A stretch of DNA of 39,740 bases. Source: Coptodactyla brooksi. Taxonomy: Eukaryota > Arthropoda > Insecta > Coleoptera > Scarabaeidae. Each line of letters starts with the position of its first letter. Positions within the stretch are counted from its first letter, which is position 1. A program made the translations under genes and the position numbers. Of the stretch, positions 33,101 through 37,860 are shown in pieces. The notes under the pieces are model-generated. The model saw nothing but the letters and a program-made list of their open reading frames with translations. It was not told where the DNA came from and did not search any database. The DNA is taken from assembly GCA_033557675.1 (NCBI GenBank), contig JAWQRM010000024.1, positions 1 to 39,740 on the forward strand, given 5' to 3'.

Positions 33101-36100
33101 CGGGACAAAAAGTATGGACACAGATATAGGGGATGAATCTTCAGAAAAATTTAAATCCGATGAACTAAACCTATGGAGCAAAGGACTAAAATTTAAAAGT
33201 AAATTATTCAGCGCCCTCTGTTGAAGACATAGACATCGCGACATCGCGTCGAGTATTAACTGCCGAACTTGTGCCATTTCTAAATTGCTTAACCATAAAT
33301 TCAACAATCTACACACCAAACCGGAATCATTTGAAGTTAAAAACACTACAGACCTTATAAACAAAACTTAAAACACTAAACTTAAAAACAAGGAAATATT
33401 AGTTTCTTGTGACGTAACGGTGTTTTTTCTGAATGTCTCGATTAAAGAAACTTTAACCGCCCTTAAACATTTCTTAATTAAAAATAAACCAACACCTAAA
33501 GAGATCGAAAAATGTACTAACCTGGCTAAAAATCTGTATGAATTTAAATTACTGCAGATTTAACGGTAAATTCTTCAAACAGACAAAAGGGACGACAAGG
33601 GGTAACTGTCTTACACCATGTTTAGCTAATCTCTTTGTGGGTTATTTTGAAACTACGATAAAAGTTTTCCTAAAACTTGGGTTAAGTACATTGACGACAT
33701 GTTCTGTGACATACAATAGTTAGTGAAATAAATTCGGAATATAAAATCATAAAATTTACCTATGAAATAGAAAAAGACGGGAAACTGCATTTTCTTAACA
33801 CTTTAATAATAAGAAAAGAAAATAAACTGCAATTTGATATTTTTCATCTGATTCGAATCATCATTTCCAACATAAAATAGCGACGTTTAATATTATGGTA
33901 GATCGATTACGAAACGTTCCACTAAACAAATTTAGGTACAAAAAAGAATTTAAATACATTGATGAGTTAGCTATATACAGCGGGTTTAATAACAACCTAA
34001 TACACAACATTTTAAGGAAAAATAAAATGAAAATGACCTTACGTAAACGGACCACGCTTGAAATATCAATTAAAGACGAAACTAAGCAGTTCATTAATCT
34101 CATCTATAACAAGACCACTAAAATGTGCGCTGATATGTTAACAACGTTCGATTTTAAAGTAGCTTTTACTAACACACCATTAAAATTCTGTTAGGTAACC
34201 CAAAAGATAAAATAGATTTAATTGACAAGTCGGGGATGTATAAAATCAGTTGCACAAGTTGCGATAAAAGTTACGTCGGCCAAATGCGTAGGTTCAATAA
34301 AATTAGGTATAAAGAGTACTTAGCTCACTTTAAATATAATAGACCAGAGAAGTCAAGCGTGGCTGCCCACATGATCACATTGAATCATAGGACAGATGAT
34401 AAAATAGAATTGACTGAACAAGTTAATACAAGGAATCAACGTGACGCAGGGGAAAGCTTAGAAATTTCTAAAAATAAAAATAAAATGTAATAAGGGTCCT
34501 GGCCCCACACTTGTGTCCATATTTTTTGATCTGGTGGGTAAAAGGACAATATGCTTAAAACCTAATTATTGTAACCAGTTTGAATAGCATTAAAAAGTAA
34601 TTAGGGTAGGAGTTAGATAACAATTAGTTAAGCTAGGCAACTTAGACAATAAAATACGTACTTTAGTATAGTGTATAAATGTTTATCAAAATAAAATAAA
34701 TTGTGATGCGTCTACCGATCCATCTTCATTAGAAGTTATTACTGAGCCACCCAACCACGTTCCTCCAAGACGCTGTTCCTAAATATTCCTAATATCATAT
34801 TAAGGAATTAATTACTTTTCATTAAACAAGAAAGTAATTGGCCTCTGAGCAGGATTTGAAACCGGAGGTTGCAGGTTCGAATCCTGCTCAAAGGTAAAAT
34901 ATTTTCTTATTTAATGAAAAGTAATTAATTACTTAATTCCCTTTGAGACAAACGGAGGTTTGTGGTCTCGGTGTCAGTAAAGCTAGCAACAACTTAACCA
35001 CAACAAGGTTGTTTAACATCTCGACATATGTTTCGGCTTATCTAATAACTAATAAACCTTCTTCGGGAGAATGAAGAATTTGCCATTCTCCTGAAGAAGG
35101 TTTGTTAGATAAACCGAAACATCTGTCGAGATTCTAAACAATCTTGTTGTGGTTAAGGTGTTGTTAGATTTAGCGGCTTAATTGCGTTGTTTAAATGTTT
35201 ATCAAAATAAAATAAACTGAGTGAGCTCAATAATACTCAGTGTATTATTGAGCCACCCAATCACCTTTCTTTCAAGATGTGAATCCTAAAGATTCAAAAG
35301 ACATGAGGCTATGTGTTAATAGAAAATTTCTATTGGAAAGTTCGTACTCCGACTGCATGTGGATTTTCTAATAATATTGATGAGGTAAGGTAGTTGCCAA
35401 TAGAAAACCTCAAACATTTACTTTTGGGTGTGGACTTCGTACATCCACCGTAGGTTAATCGCAAATCAATACCTACAGTTATATGTATTGACAAAACCAT
35501 TTAACATAAATGTAGCTTCGTCTGAAAAAAAAATATTGTGGGCAAAATTGGTGTTAGTATTACATGAAATCTTCACGAAACTCTTATCTTCGATCAAATC
35601 CGTCTTCGTTAAGTTCCTGAACTAATTGCACCTTGTAAGGACGGATTCTTTCAGTATTAAATACAATTTTTAACTGACCGATGCTTTACGTTGGTCGGAT
35701 GCAACTGTCGAGATGAGCGCTTAGGATTTTCATGTACATCTATTAAAATATCTAGAACTTCAGCACTGTTAGTTACCGTTTTTGGTCGTCCTGATCTTGG
35801 TTGAGTTTTAACGCAATCAATCTAATTAAACGTTTTAACTTACTTGCTTACGCAAGATTGCGATATTCCACGCCGATTTAGGGAAAGTTAATTAAATAAA
35901 CGATCGTCACTAAAATCTCATTTTTTTCTTGAACCTGTCATTTTGCATTTAAAAGTTTTTAAGAATCTATCGAGTGAGGGTTTAATAAATTCCTGTGGCA
36001 AGAACTGTCAGTCTTCACAGTTTTATGTGTAAGTAACTATCTCATTTTTTTTATCATTAGGTTAGCATGTCTAACAAAATGTTTAAAATGCAAATTTTCG

Positions 36101-37526
36101 ACACACAATAAGTCTGTCATTTTGACAGATAAACCCAATAAACCTTATACCGTTGAATTTATTTTATTGTAGAAAGGTATAGCAAGATCCATAAAAATAA
36201 ATAGGTGTTCCGAGTATGTGTTATACTCCACTTGACTTTCCCTTACACTGCTCCACATTGCATTTTTAAAGATTTTTGCAATACGTTTATGTATGAAAGG
36301 CGTGTATGAACTCGTATGCATAATTCGGAGCAATTAGAACTAACATGATCCGGATAATCGAATGTAACTTATTAAATCAAGACTAAACGTAAATATTCAT
36401 GTACTTCAAAATAATCCAAAAATAACAACAATAATAAAAAATATGTATCACTTTTTTTATTAATATATACATAATATACATTGTTCTGTAATAATAATCT
36501 AATATTATAAAACACATTTGTTTTTCTTAAAAAGCAGTTACTTTTATTTGCTTATTAACGTTAATATGTACGTTTTCAATTACTTCTTTTCTTAGTTGTT
36601 TTAGGACTGAAATATCCTTTAATAATATATTATTTTCTTCTGCCCACTGTACGGCAACACTTAAATGCGGAATGCGAAATGCTTAATTGCGGATTTAATT
36701 TCTTCAAGGATTCGCTCAAATTAGCTAGAAAAAGAAATGGATTGTCCAAAAGCTACAAAAATGTCGTATTGTACAAAGCGTACCAAGAATCCATAAATTC
36801 ACTTCGGTTGTAAAACTTATGAAGTTTATTTTGGCGCGTCTCGCAGATGGGAAAAAACTGGTATTTTCTTAGCCGTTACTTAAAAATTCATGAGCCCACG
36901 TTTGGTATGGTTGTGCTGCTCGCGAGCACATTCTCGAAAATGTTTACGTTGCCACGTTGTGACGTCGGCCCACACTCACTCCCCTCAGTGTATAAAACGG
37001 TCTTGGTATAGTCTGCTTTATATCAAATTCTTAAAAGGATTCTGGAACCTATAGCACGGTTGCGTAGGCAGCAACGATTTTTATAGGCCCAAGATATTAA
37101 TAAATGTTACGGTTTGACCTTGAAATTCACCGATGGATATTTTTTTTACTTGTAAGCCATTTGCTCGCGGTAATTTTATTATTAGTAGCTTTGCCCGCTA
37201 TAAACATTTCAATTAAAATTGATTTGTTCACTCGGCGACCCTGAACTTATATTGTTGCGTCCCGAAATTACTTCTATTTGGGGCCACAAATTAAATTGTT
37301 CCGGATTAGGAAGGAGGTAATGGAAATATGTCCATTCAAATATTTCTTTATCAAATGATCTGTGTTTTTTTCTTTAAGATGTTATGTATTAGGTTTTTGC
37401 TAAACTCGTTAAATTCTAATTTTCGTTATATTTAAGCTCTGTTTATCTATTTATACTTAACAGAAACTGTACGGCTCTAGCAACGTGGAAACATGGCAAG
37501 AAATAGACGAACACACCCAATATAAA
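15139..37526 (+). CDS. Unidentified gene, first two coding exons (partial, runs off window)
   Basis: Two phase-0 exons join to a 35-residue N-terminus: 15139-15180 (MDPQVEANWGTDLW) and 37464-37526 (21 codons, from KLYGSSNVETW to EHTQYK). Splice sites are strong at both: TGG|GTACGT, TTAACAG|AAA and AAA|GTAAGA. The joined peptide is acidic and aromatic, with no signal peptide or membrane segment. I do not recognise the family, so no function is given. The 22.3 kb intron is typical of developmental or regulatory genes and is full of transposon debris. The promoter is CpG-rich. The link between the two exons is inferred from phase and peptide character and not proved. Further exons must lie to the right. 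Confidence 0.55.
15181..16620. other. Intron sequence, no gene recognised
   Basis: This AT-rich stretch has no domain-bearing frame. Near 16435 ACACAGGGTGTCGTCCGAAC and a following AAAATTGTCACCCCTATAAC look like the end of a decayed DNA transposon. GTCCGAACACAAAATTGT is flanked by partial inverted GGGTG/CACCC. Confidence 0.45.
16625..16670 (-). ncRNA. Decayed hammerhead-like motif, family A
   Basis: The - strand reads CATTCTC, CTAGAGGA (expected CTGAAGA), GGTTTATTAAAC, then ACTCGAC. The stem II and stem I halves can be aligned with the intact copy at 35086, but the CUGANGA and GAAAC boxes are lost, so it cannot cleave. It marks the 3' end of the Penelope-like fragment to its right. Confidence 0.4.
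16671..17300 (-). pseudogene. Penelope-like element, GIY-YIG endonuclease end
   Basis: Penelope-like retroelements carry a C-terminal GIY-YIG nuclease after the RT. On the - strand, with one or two frame or stop defects, the order is KRRLGNPNDKIGLID, GIHKISCTNSGKSYIAQTRR (GIY degraded to GIH, YIG to YIA), ALKIRYKEYLAHFKYR, EKSSMAAHMISLNYRIDDKIELI and the stop at 16769. The tail then runs leftward to the decayed hammerhead. The RT part is missing (5' truncation, usual for this class). The catalytic motifs are damaged, so it is inactive. It lies antisense in gene 2's intron. Confidence 0.85.
17301..19425. other. AT-rich intron sequence
   Basis: The first ~150 bp may still belong to the Penelope-like fragment (weak LRKIQKTFGKKVFHNV-like translation). 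Beyond that I see no exon, RNA gene or transposon domain. Confidence 0.4.
19430..20650 (+). repeat. Long AT-rich repeat, copy 1
   Basis: This copy is collinear with 22470-23360. Shared blocks are TTACATTTAATAG, CTCTTATTTAAAATAATTTGC, CTATAAACTGAGT, a GAGGT-TCATAAAA segment, TATGGCCCATTCAG against TCTGGCCTATTTTGATC, TTCTTTGTTATA with GATTTATG, ATATGTGTTGTTTCAGG, and CATTCGTTTTTAAAA. Both edges fade: left of 19430 and right of 20650 the match to copy 2 is lost. It is non-coding. Confidence 0.75.
20355..20390. repeat. 14-bp perfect hairpin inside long repeat copy 1
   Basis: The arms AGGTTATTCACTTT (20355-20368) and its reverse complement (20377-20390) have an 8-nt loop. Copy 2 (about 23068-23090) has only the first arm, followed by TATTCAATAAAACACTG. 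So the second arm is an insertion specific to copy 1. Confidence 0.85.
20651..22195. other. AT-rich intron sequence
   Basis: No exon, transposase or RNA gene is recognised. GGAATGAAGTTCC near 20944 is a small hairpin. 21530-21620 is slightly GC-richer (TGCGGGAAGTGTACAGTGTAG) without a coding signature. Confidence 0.4.
22200..24260 (+). repeat. Long AT-rich repeat, copy 2 (left arm of giant inverted repeat)
   Basis: The left end is GGTTTGGAACCTTTGG at 22201. Read inward, the arm holds a hammerhead motif (22272-22316), subrepeats at about 174-bp spacing (for example TTTTTAAAACGGCAAAATG at 23115 and TTTTTAGAATAGCAAAGT at 23286; CTCTTATTTAA at 22698 and 23219), the ATCTTTACATCAGAAACTGAAG block (23638), the TTTAAATCGCGACATGGCC block (24026) and ATAGATTGCTAGGGAAAA (24085). 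All recur in reverse order and opposite sense at 25990-28102. Confidence 0.88.
22272..22316 (-). ncRNA. Type I hammerhead ribozyme, family B, intact core
   Basis: On the - strand the parts are in hammerhead order: stem I 5' strand GCTC, CTGATGA (22310-22304), an extra T, stem II GCTAA-CTAGT-TTAGC, GAAAC (22287-22283), loop GTGC, GTC, then stem I 3' strand GAGC. All catalytic-core positions (CUGANGA, GAAA, UH) match. The A15.1-U16.1 and C15.2-G16.2 pairs form a minimal stem III. Predicted cleavage is between 22276 and 22275. Very short stem III is the form known from Penelope-like elements. The extra base before stem II is unusual but shared by every copy here. Confidence 0.75.
24115..24700 (+). 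pseudogene. pogo/Tigger-type transposase, broken copy
   Basis: Blocks of the DDE_1 transposase lie in order across + frames. QIYTVAESGLFRKLAGEN (24120-24175) is the first acidic motif, normally QIYNADESGL, with the catalytic Asp replaced by Ala. KLKLFVIGKAKNHVVF (about 24175-24222) follows. EKALLLIDINQSHCKVNKC (24281-24337) is the LLIDNAPSH second motif with Asn changed to Ile; IVVFLPPSYTALI (about 24347-24385) is the FLPPNTTAL block. IKDFNQRDSLLFNAWEGVSIISLEKCWRKLL matches the post-catalytic KDA...AW...WRKLL helices, and KRLTLAVQWLERNNI (about 24640-24685) matches the C-terminal AVQWAEENNI. Stops and deletions make it inactive. The HTH N-terminus is missing. Confidence 0.8.
24701..25640. other. 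Spacer between inverted arms
   Basis: No domain is recognised in this central part. The open frame at 25023-25343 has hydrophobic runs but AT-driven composition, and I do not call it a gene. Confidence 0.4.
25460..25494. repeat. 15-bp perfect hairpin
   Basis: The arms TATAGTTTCACACCT (25460-25474) and its exact reverse complement (25480-25494) surround a 5-nt loop CTGGA. It is GC-richer than its surroundings. No T-run or coding context gives it an obvious role. Confidence 0.85.
25645..25965 (-). mobile_element. pogo/Tigger-like terminal repeat and transposase C-terminus
   Basis: GACTCGATAATTCGGACTAA at about 25654 followed by GTCTGGATTA is the Tigger-type terminal repeat. On the - strand, 25960-25880 reads NVNKAMKITIFL then a stop, the same ending as the Tigger fragment at 36527 (NVNKQIKVTAF). 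So the terminus and the gene end belong to one - strand element facing the + strand Tigger remnant at 24115. Confidence 0.7.
25990..28102 (-). repeat. Long AT-rich repeat, copy 3 (right arm of giant inverted repeat)
   Basis: Its reverse complement follows 22200-24260 block by block: CCAAAGGTTCCAAACC at 28086-28101 mirrors 22201; the decayed hammerhead at 28012; ACCTCAATCTTCAATAAA with TTAACTCTTATTTAA near 27530; CACTTGTGCAAGTTGTTA near 26582; TGTCGCGATTTAAAATCAAG near 26150; CCCTAGCAATCTAT near 26075; and CCACAGACATATCTTTATTTGTGAAAA near 26010. The arms differ by substitutions and indels throughout. Confidence 0.88.
28010..28038 (+). ncRNA. Hammerhead-like motif, family B, internally deleted
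   Basis: ATCACTCCTGACGATGC (CUGANGA box present as CTGACGA) is followed directly by TTCGATGAG. About 18 nt covering stem II and GAAAC are missing. It lies at the mirror position of the intact copy at 22272. Confidence 0.55.
28130..28620. promoter_or_regulatory. GC-richer island in gene 2 intron
   Basis: This block stands out from the AT-rich intron (CGCCGAACCGCCGC, GTACAACCGGCGTGTGCATTCGCG). It contains an ATG at 28468 with 24 open codons ending at a good donor, C|GTAAGA (28541). That frame does not fit the phase-0 exon at 37464, so a coding alternative first exon is not supported. A non-coding alternative first exon or enhancer is possible. Confidence 0.3.
28621..31595. other. AT-rich intron sequence
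   Basis: No exon or transposon domain is recognised. At 29274-29304 TATACAGG leads into a 9-bp hairpin (GGCTGTTCC, 8-nt loop, GGAACAGCC), which looks like the end of a decayed DNA transposon. 30355-30420 is a run of ATAATATTA-type low-complexity sequence. Confidence 0.4.
31600..31695 (+). repeat. Family B hammerhead-containing end, truncated
   Basis: CACTAACTTGGTTAGT (stem II), AAAAC, GTGC, ATCGAGC and then TTTTGGTGTAGTGGTGGCATTG follow the family B order on the + strand. The CUGAUGA box is replaced by unrelated sequence and GAAAC has become TAAAAC. It faces the inverted copy at 32820-32915. Confidence 0.55.
32340..32760. other. GC-richer block of unknown nature
   Basis: The block lies between two inward-facing family B ends (31600 and 32915). 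Both strands are open for about 65-75 codons (32563-32754 +, 32522-32746 -). On the + strand a frame from ATG 32596 could run to a weak A|GTACCT donor. I recognise no domain. It may be captured sequence, a transposon part or a regulatory element. Confidence 0.25.
32820..32915 (-). ncRNA. Hammerhead-like motif, family B, near-intact
   Basis: On the - strand the order is CACTC, CTGATGA (32910-32904), extra T, stem II GCTAAC-TTG-GTTAGC (perfect), GAAAC (32887-32883), loop GTGC, ATC, GAG. The 16.2 base is A where G is expected, losing the C15.2-G16.2 pair, and stem I is only 3 bp. It is followed leftward by the shared AGTGGTAACATTG tail. Reduced or no activity is expected. Confidence 0.6.
32930..33125 (-). 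mobile_element. Penelope-like 3' end, inverted copy with mutated hammerhead
   Basis: This is the reverse complement of the Penelope-like tail. It shares CCATACTTTTTGTCCCGGTGG, AAAAGGACATGGTAATTAAAA and AGTATTAAAAAGGAATTAGG with 34500-34620 and 37670-37760. Its outer part holds a family A hammerhead: CATTCTC, CAGAAGA (32980-32974; U4 changed to A), stem II region, GAAAC (32954-32950), loop ATAC, GTT, GAG. It lies head-to-head with the element starting at 33130. Confidence 0.75.
33130..34490 (+). pseudogene. Penelope-like element, RT plus GIY-YIG endonuclease, broken
   Basis: Blocks run in order with frameshifts. LWSKGLKF (about 33160) is the N-terminal Penelope motif, followed by a large deletion of the fingers. 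LVSCDVTVFFLNVSIKET (33400-33450) is RT motif A with its catalytic Asp. NYCRFNGKFFKQTKGTTRGN (33543-33605) and LTPCLANLFVGYFE make motif B. VKYIDDMFCDI (33681-33713) is the catalytic YIDD (33687-33698). EIEKDGKLHFLNTLI (about 33765-33810) and a NLIYNKTTKMCADML-type block (34090-34140) follow. The nuclease keeps GMYKISC and KSYVGQ with RYKEYLAHFKY and AAHMITLNH, ending at the TAA 34488-34490. The RT catalytic residues survive but frame breaks and the deletion make it inactive. Confidence 0.88.
34491..34672 (+). mobile_element. Penelope-like 3' tail
   Basis: This AT-rich non-coding tail after the stop matches the inverted copy at 32990-33125 and the copy at 37640-37760 (CCTGGCC, GTAAAAGGACAA, TTGTAACCAGTTTGAATAGCATTAA, GGTAGGAGTTA). 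The hammerhead expected next is absent here and is found instead, inverted and direct, at 34988-35165. Confidence 0.7.
34673..34775 (+). repeat. Direct repeat, copy 1
   Basis: ATGTTTATCAAAATAAAATAAA and then GAGCCACCCAACCAC recur at 35188-35290. The pair brackets two hairpin elements and may be pseudo-LTR or target duplication of the Penelope-like cluster. Confidence 0.65.
34803..34940. repeat. Foldback element (~65-bp arms) with tRNA T-arm-like loop region
   Basis: The arms are 34803-34863 and 34874-34940, from GGAATTAATTACTTTTCATT outward to GAGCAGGAT near the centre, with some indels. The right inner arm reads GCAGGTTCGAATCCTGC (34871-34887), a textbook tRNA T-stem and loop. The left inner arm holds its inverted, slightly mutated copy (GAGCAGGATTTGAAACC). 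No D-arm or anticodon arm is present, so it is not a tRNA gene. It could be an inverted tRNA-derived SINE tail. Confidence 0.7.
35014..35073 (-). ncRNA. Hammerhead motif, family A, one core mutation
   Basis: On the - strand: CATTCTC, CCGAAGA (35066-35060; U4 changed to C), AGGTTTATTAGTTATTAGATAAGCC (long stem II), GAAAC (35034-35030), loop ATAT, GTC, GAGATG. The U4 change is expected to abolish cleavage. Confidence 0.6.
35084..35133 (+). ncRNA. Type I hammerhead ribozyme, family A, intact core
   Basis: The order is stem I 5' strand TCTC, CTGAAGA (35091-35097, N7 = A), extra A, stem II GGTTT-GTTAGAT-AAACC, GAAAC (35116-35120), loop ATCT, GTC (35125-35127), then stem I 3' strand GAGA. Stem I pairs over 4 bp with further pairs beyond. 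Predicted cleavage is after 35127. Stem III is only the A15.1-U16.1 and C15.2-G16.2 pairs with a tetraloop, the minimal form known in Penelope-like elements. Confidence 0.75.
35188..35290 (+). repeat. Direct repeat, copy 2
   Basis: This is the second copy of the 34673-34775 repeat. It carries an extra hairpin, CTCAATAATA and its reverse complement around CTCAGTG, just before TTGAGCCACCCAATCAC. Confidence 0.65.
35300..35830 (-). pseudogene. mariner-like transposase, broken copy
   Basis: On the - strand, GRPKTVTNSAEVLDILIDVHENPKRSSRQL (35790-35700) is the paired HTH region. PYKVQLVQELNEDGFDRR (about 35640-35585) and EFREDF follow. A deletion leads to FFSDEATFMLNGFVN-like sequence with the first catalytic Asp region (about 35530-35480), then NCRYW, NPRWMYEVHPQK and a truncated NVWGFLL. 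Stops and shifts are frequent. The later catalytic residues are missing; the fragment at 10567 shows what that part of this family looks like. It lies antisense in gene 2's intron. Confidence 0.75.
35831..36315. other. AT-rich intron sequence
   Basis: No exon, RNA gene or transposon domain is recognised between the mariner-like fragment and the Tigger terminus. Confidence 0.4.
36315..36660 (-). mobile_element. pogo/Tigger-like element, terminus and transposase C-terminus
   Basis: The terminal repeat is near 36320-36355: ATAATTCGGAGCAATTAGAA followed by GATCCGGATAATCGAATG. On the - strand, 36656-36527 reads VQWAEENNILLKDIS, VLKQLRKEVIENV and NVNKQIKVTAF then a stop, the usual Tigger ending. 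Upstream (36660-36790) a few degraded blocks may belong to it. The catalytic domain is absent. Confidence 0.75.
36960..36997 (+). promoter_or_regulatory. Candidate TATA promoter upstream of gene 2 exon
   Basis: TGACGTC (36960-36966, CRE-like) lies 24 bp upstream of TATAAAA (36991-36997) in a locally GC-richer stretch (GGCCCACACTCACTCCCCTCAG). It is about 470 bp upstream of the exon at 37464, so it could drive an alternative transcript. No TCAGT initiator is seen at the expected +30. Confidence 0.3.
37464..37526 (+). CDS. Gene 2 internal exon (21 codons)
   Basis: The acceptor is TATACTTAACAG|AAA and the donor AAA|GTAAGA. It is open only in the phase that matches exon 1 and encodes K-L-Y-G-S-S-N-V-E-T-W through H-T-Q-Y-K. 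Codon choice is GC-richer than the flanks. A Penelope-like fragment begins only about 30 bp after the donor. Confidence 0.6.
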
Positions 37527-37549
37527 GTAAGACGAATCATGGATCGAAA

Positions 37550-37860
37550 GCACATAGCACATGATCACTCTAAATCATAGGACAGATGATAAAATAGAAT
37601 TCCCTGGAAATTTTTAAAAATTAAAATTAAATGTTTGATAACTGCCCTGGCCTTATATCTGCGCCTATATCTCGTGCGTAAAAGGACAAGGCAATTAAAA
37701 CTCAAGTGTTGTGACTAGTTTGAATAGTATTAAGCAGTAGTTACGGTAGGAGTTAAGTATATAAGACAGACTACAGTTTATTTTTTTATTCGCCTGAAGA
37801 CGGTTTGTTAAATAAACCGAAACATATGTCGAGTATAAGAATAGTGTTGTGGTTTTAGGC
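37550..37860 (+). mobile_element. Penelope-like 3' end with hammerhead
   Basis: It starts with the last nuclease codons (HMITLNH-like, CATAGGACAGATGATAAAATAG identical to 34387-34408) and continues through the shared tail (GTAAAAGGACAAGG, TGAATAGTATTAA, GGTAGGAGTTA, TATAAGACAGACTACAG) to the hammerhead and GTTGTGGTTTTAGGCG. It is heavily 5'-truncated and non-coding. Confidence 0.82.
37787..37834 (+). ncRNA. Hammerhead ribozyme motif, family A, intact core but weak stem I
   Basis: TTCGC, CTGAAGA (37794-37800), extra C, stem II GGTTT-GTTAAAT-AAACC, GAAAC (37819-37823), loop ATAT, GTC (37828-37830), GAG. All core boxes are intact. Stem I has only G-C pairs 1 and 3 by eye, so cleavage may be weak. 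Predicted site is after 37830. Confidence 0.65.

Larger units (their letters stand above)
34988..35165. repeat. ~85-bp-arm inverted repeat made of two family A hammerhead ends
   Basis: The left arm is 34988-35073 and the right arm 35084-35165, with a 10-bp spacer (AAGAATTTGC). From outside in: AACAACTTAACCACAACAAG, TTGTTTA, the hammerhead, then the GAGAATG/CATTCTC centre. These are two Penelope-like ends joined head-to-head. The pair differs by a stem II loop insertion in the left arm. Confidence 0.88.

Noticed and set aside
34846..34892. tRNA gene
   Set aside because: Only a T-arm is present, with an inverted copy next to it; no D-arm, anticodon arm or acceptor pairing.
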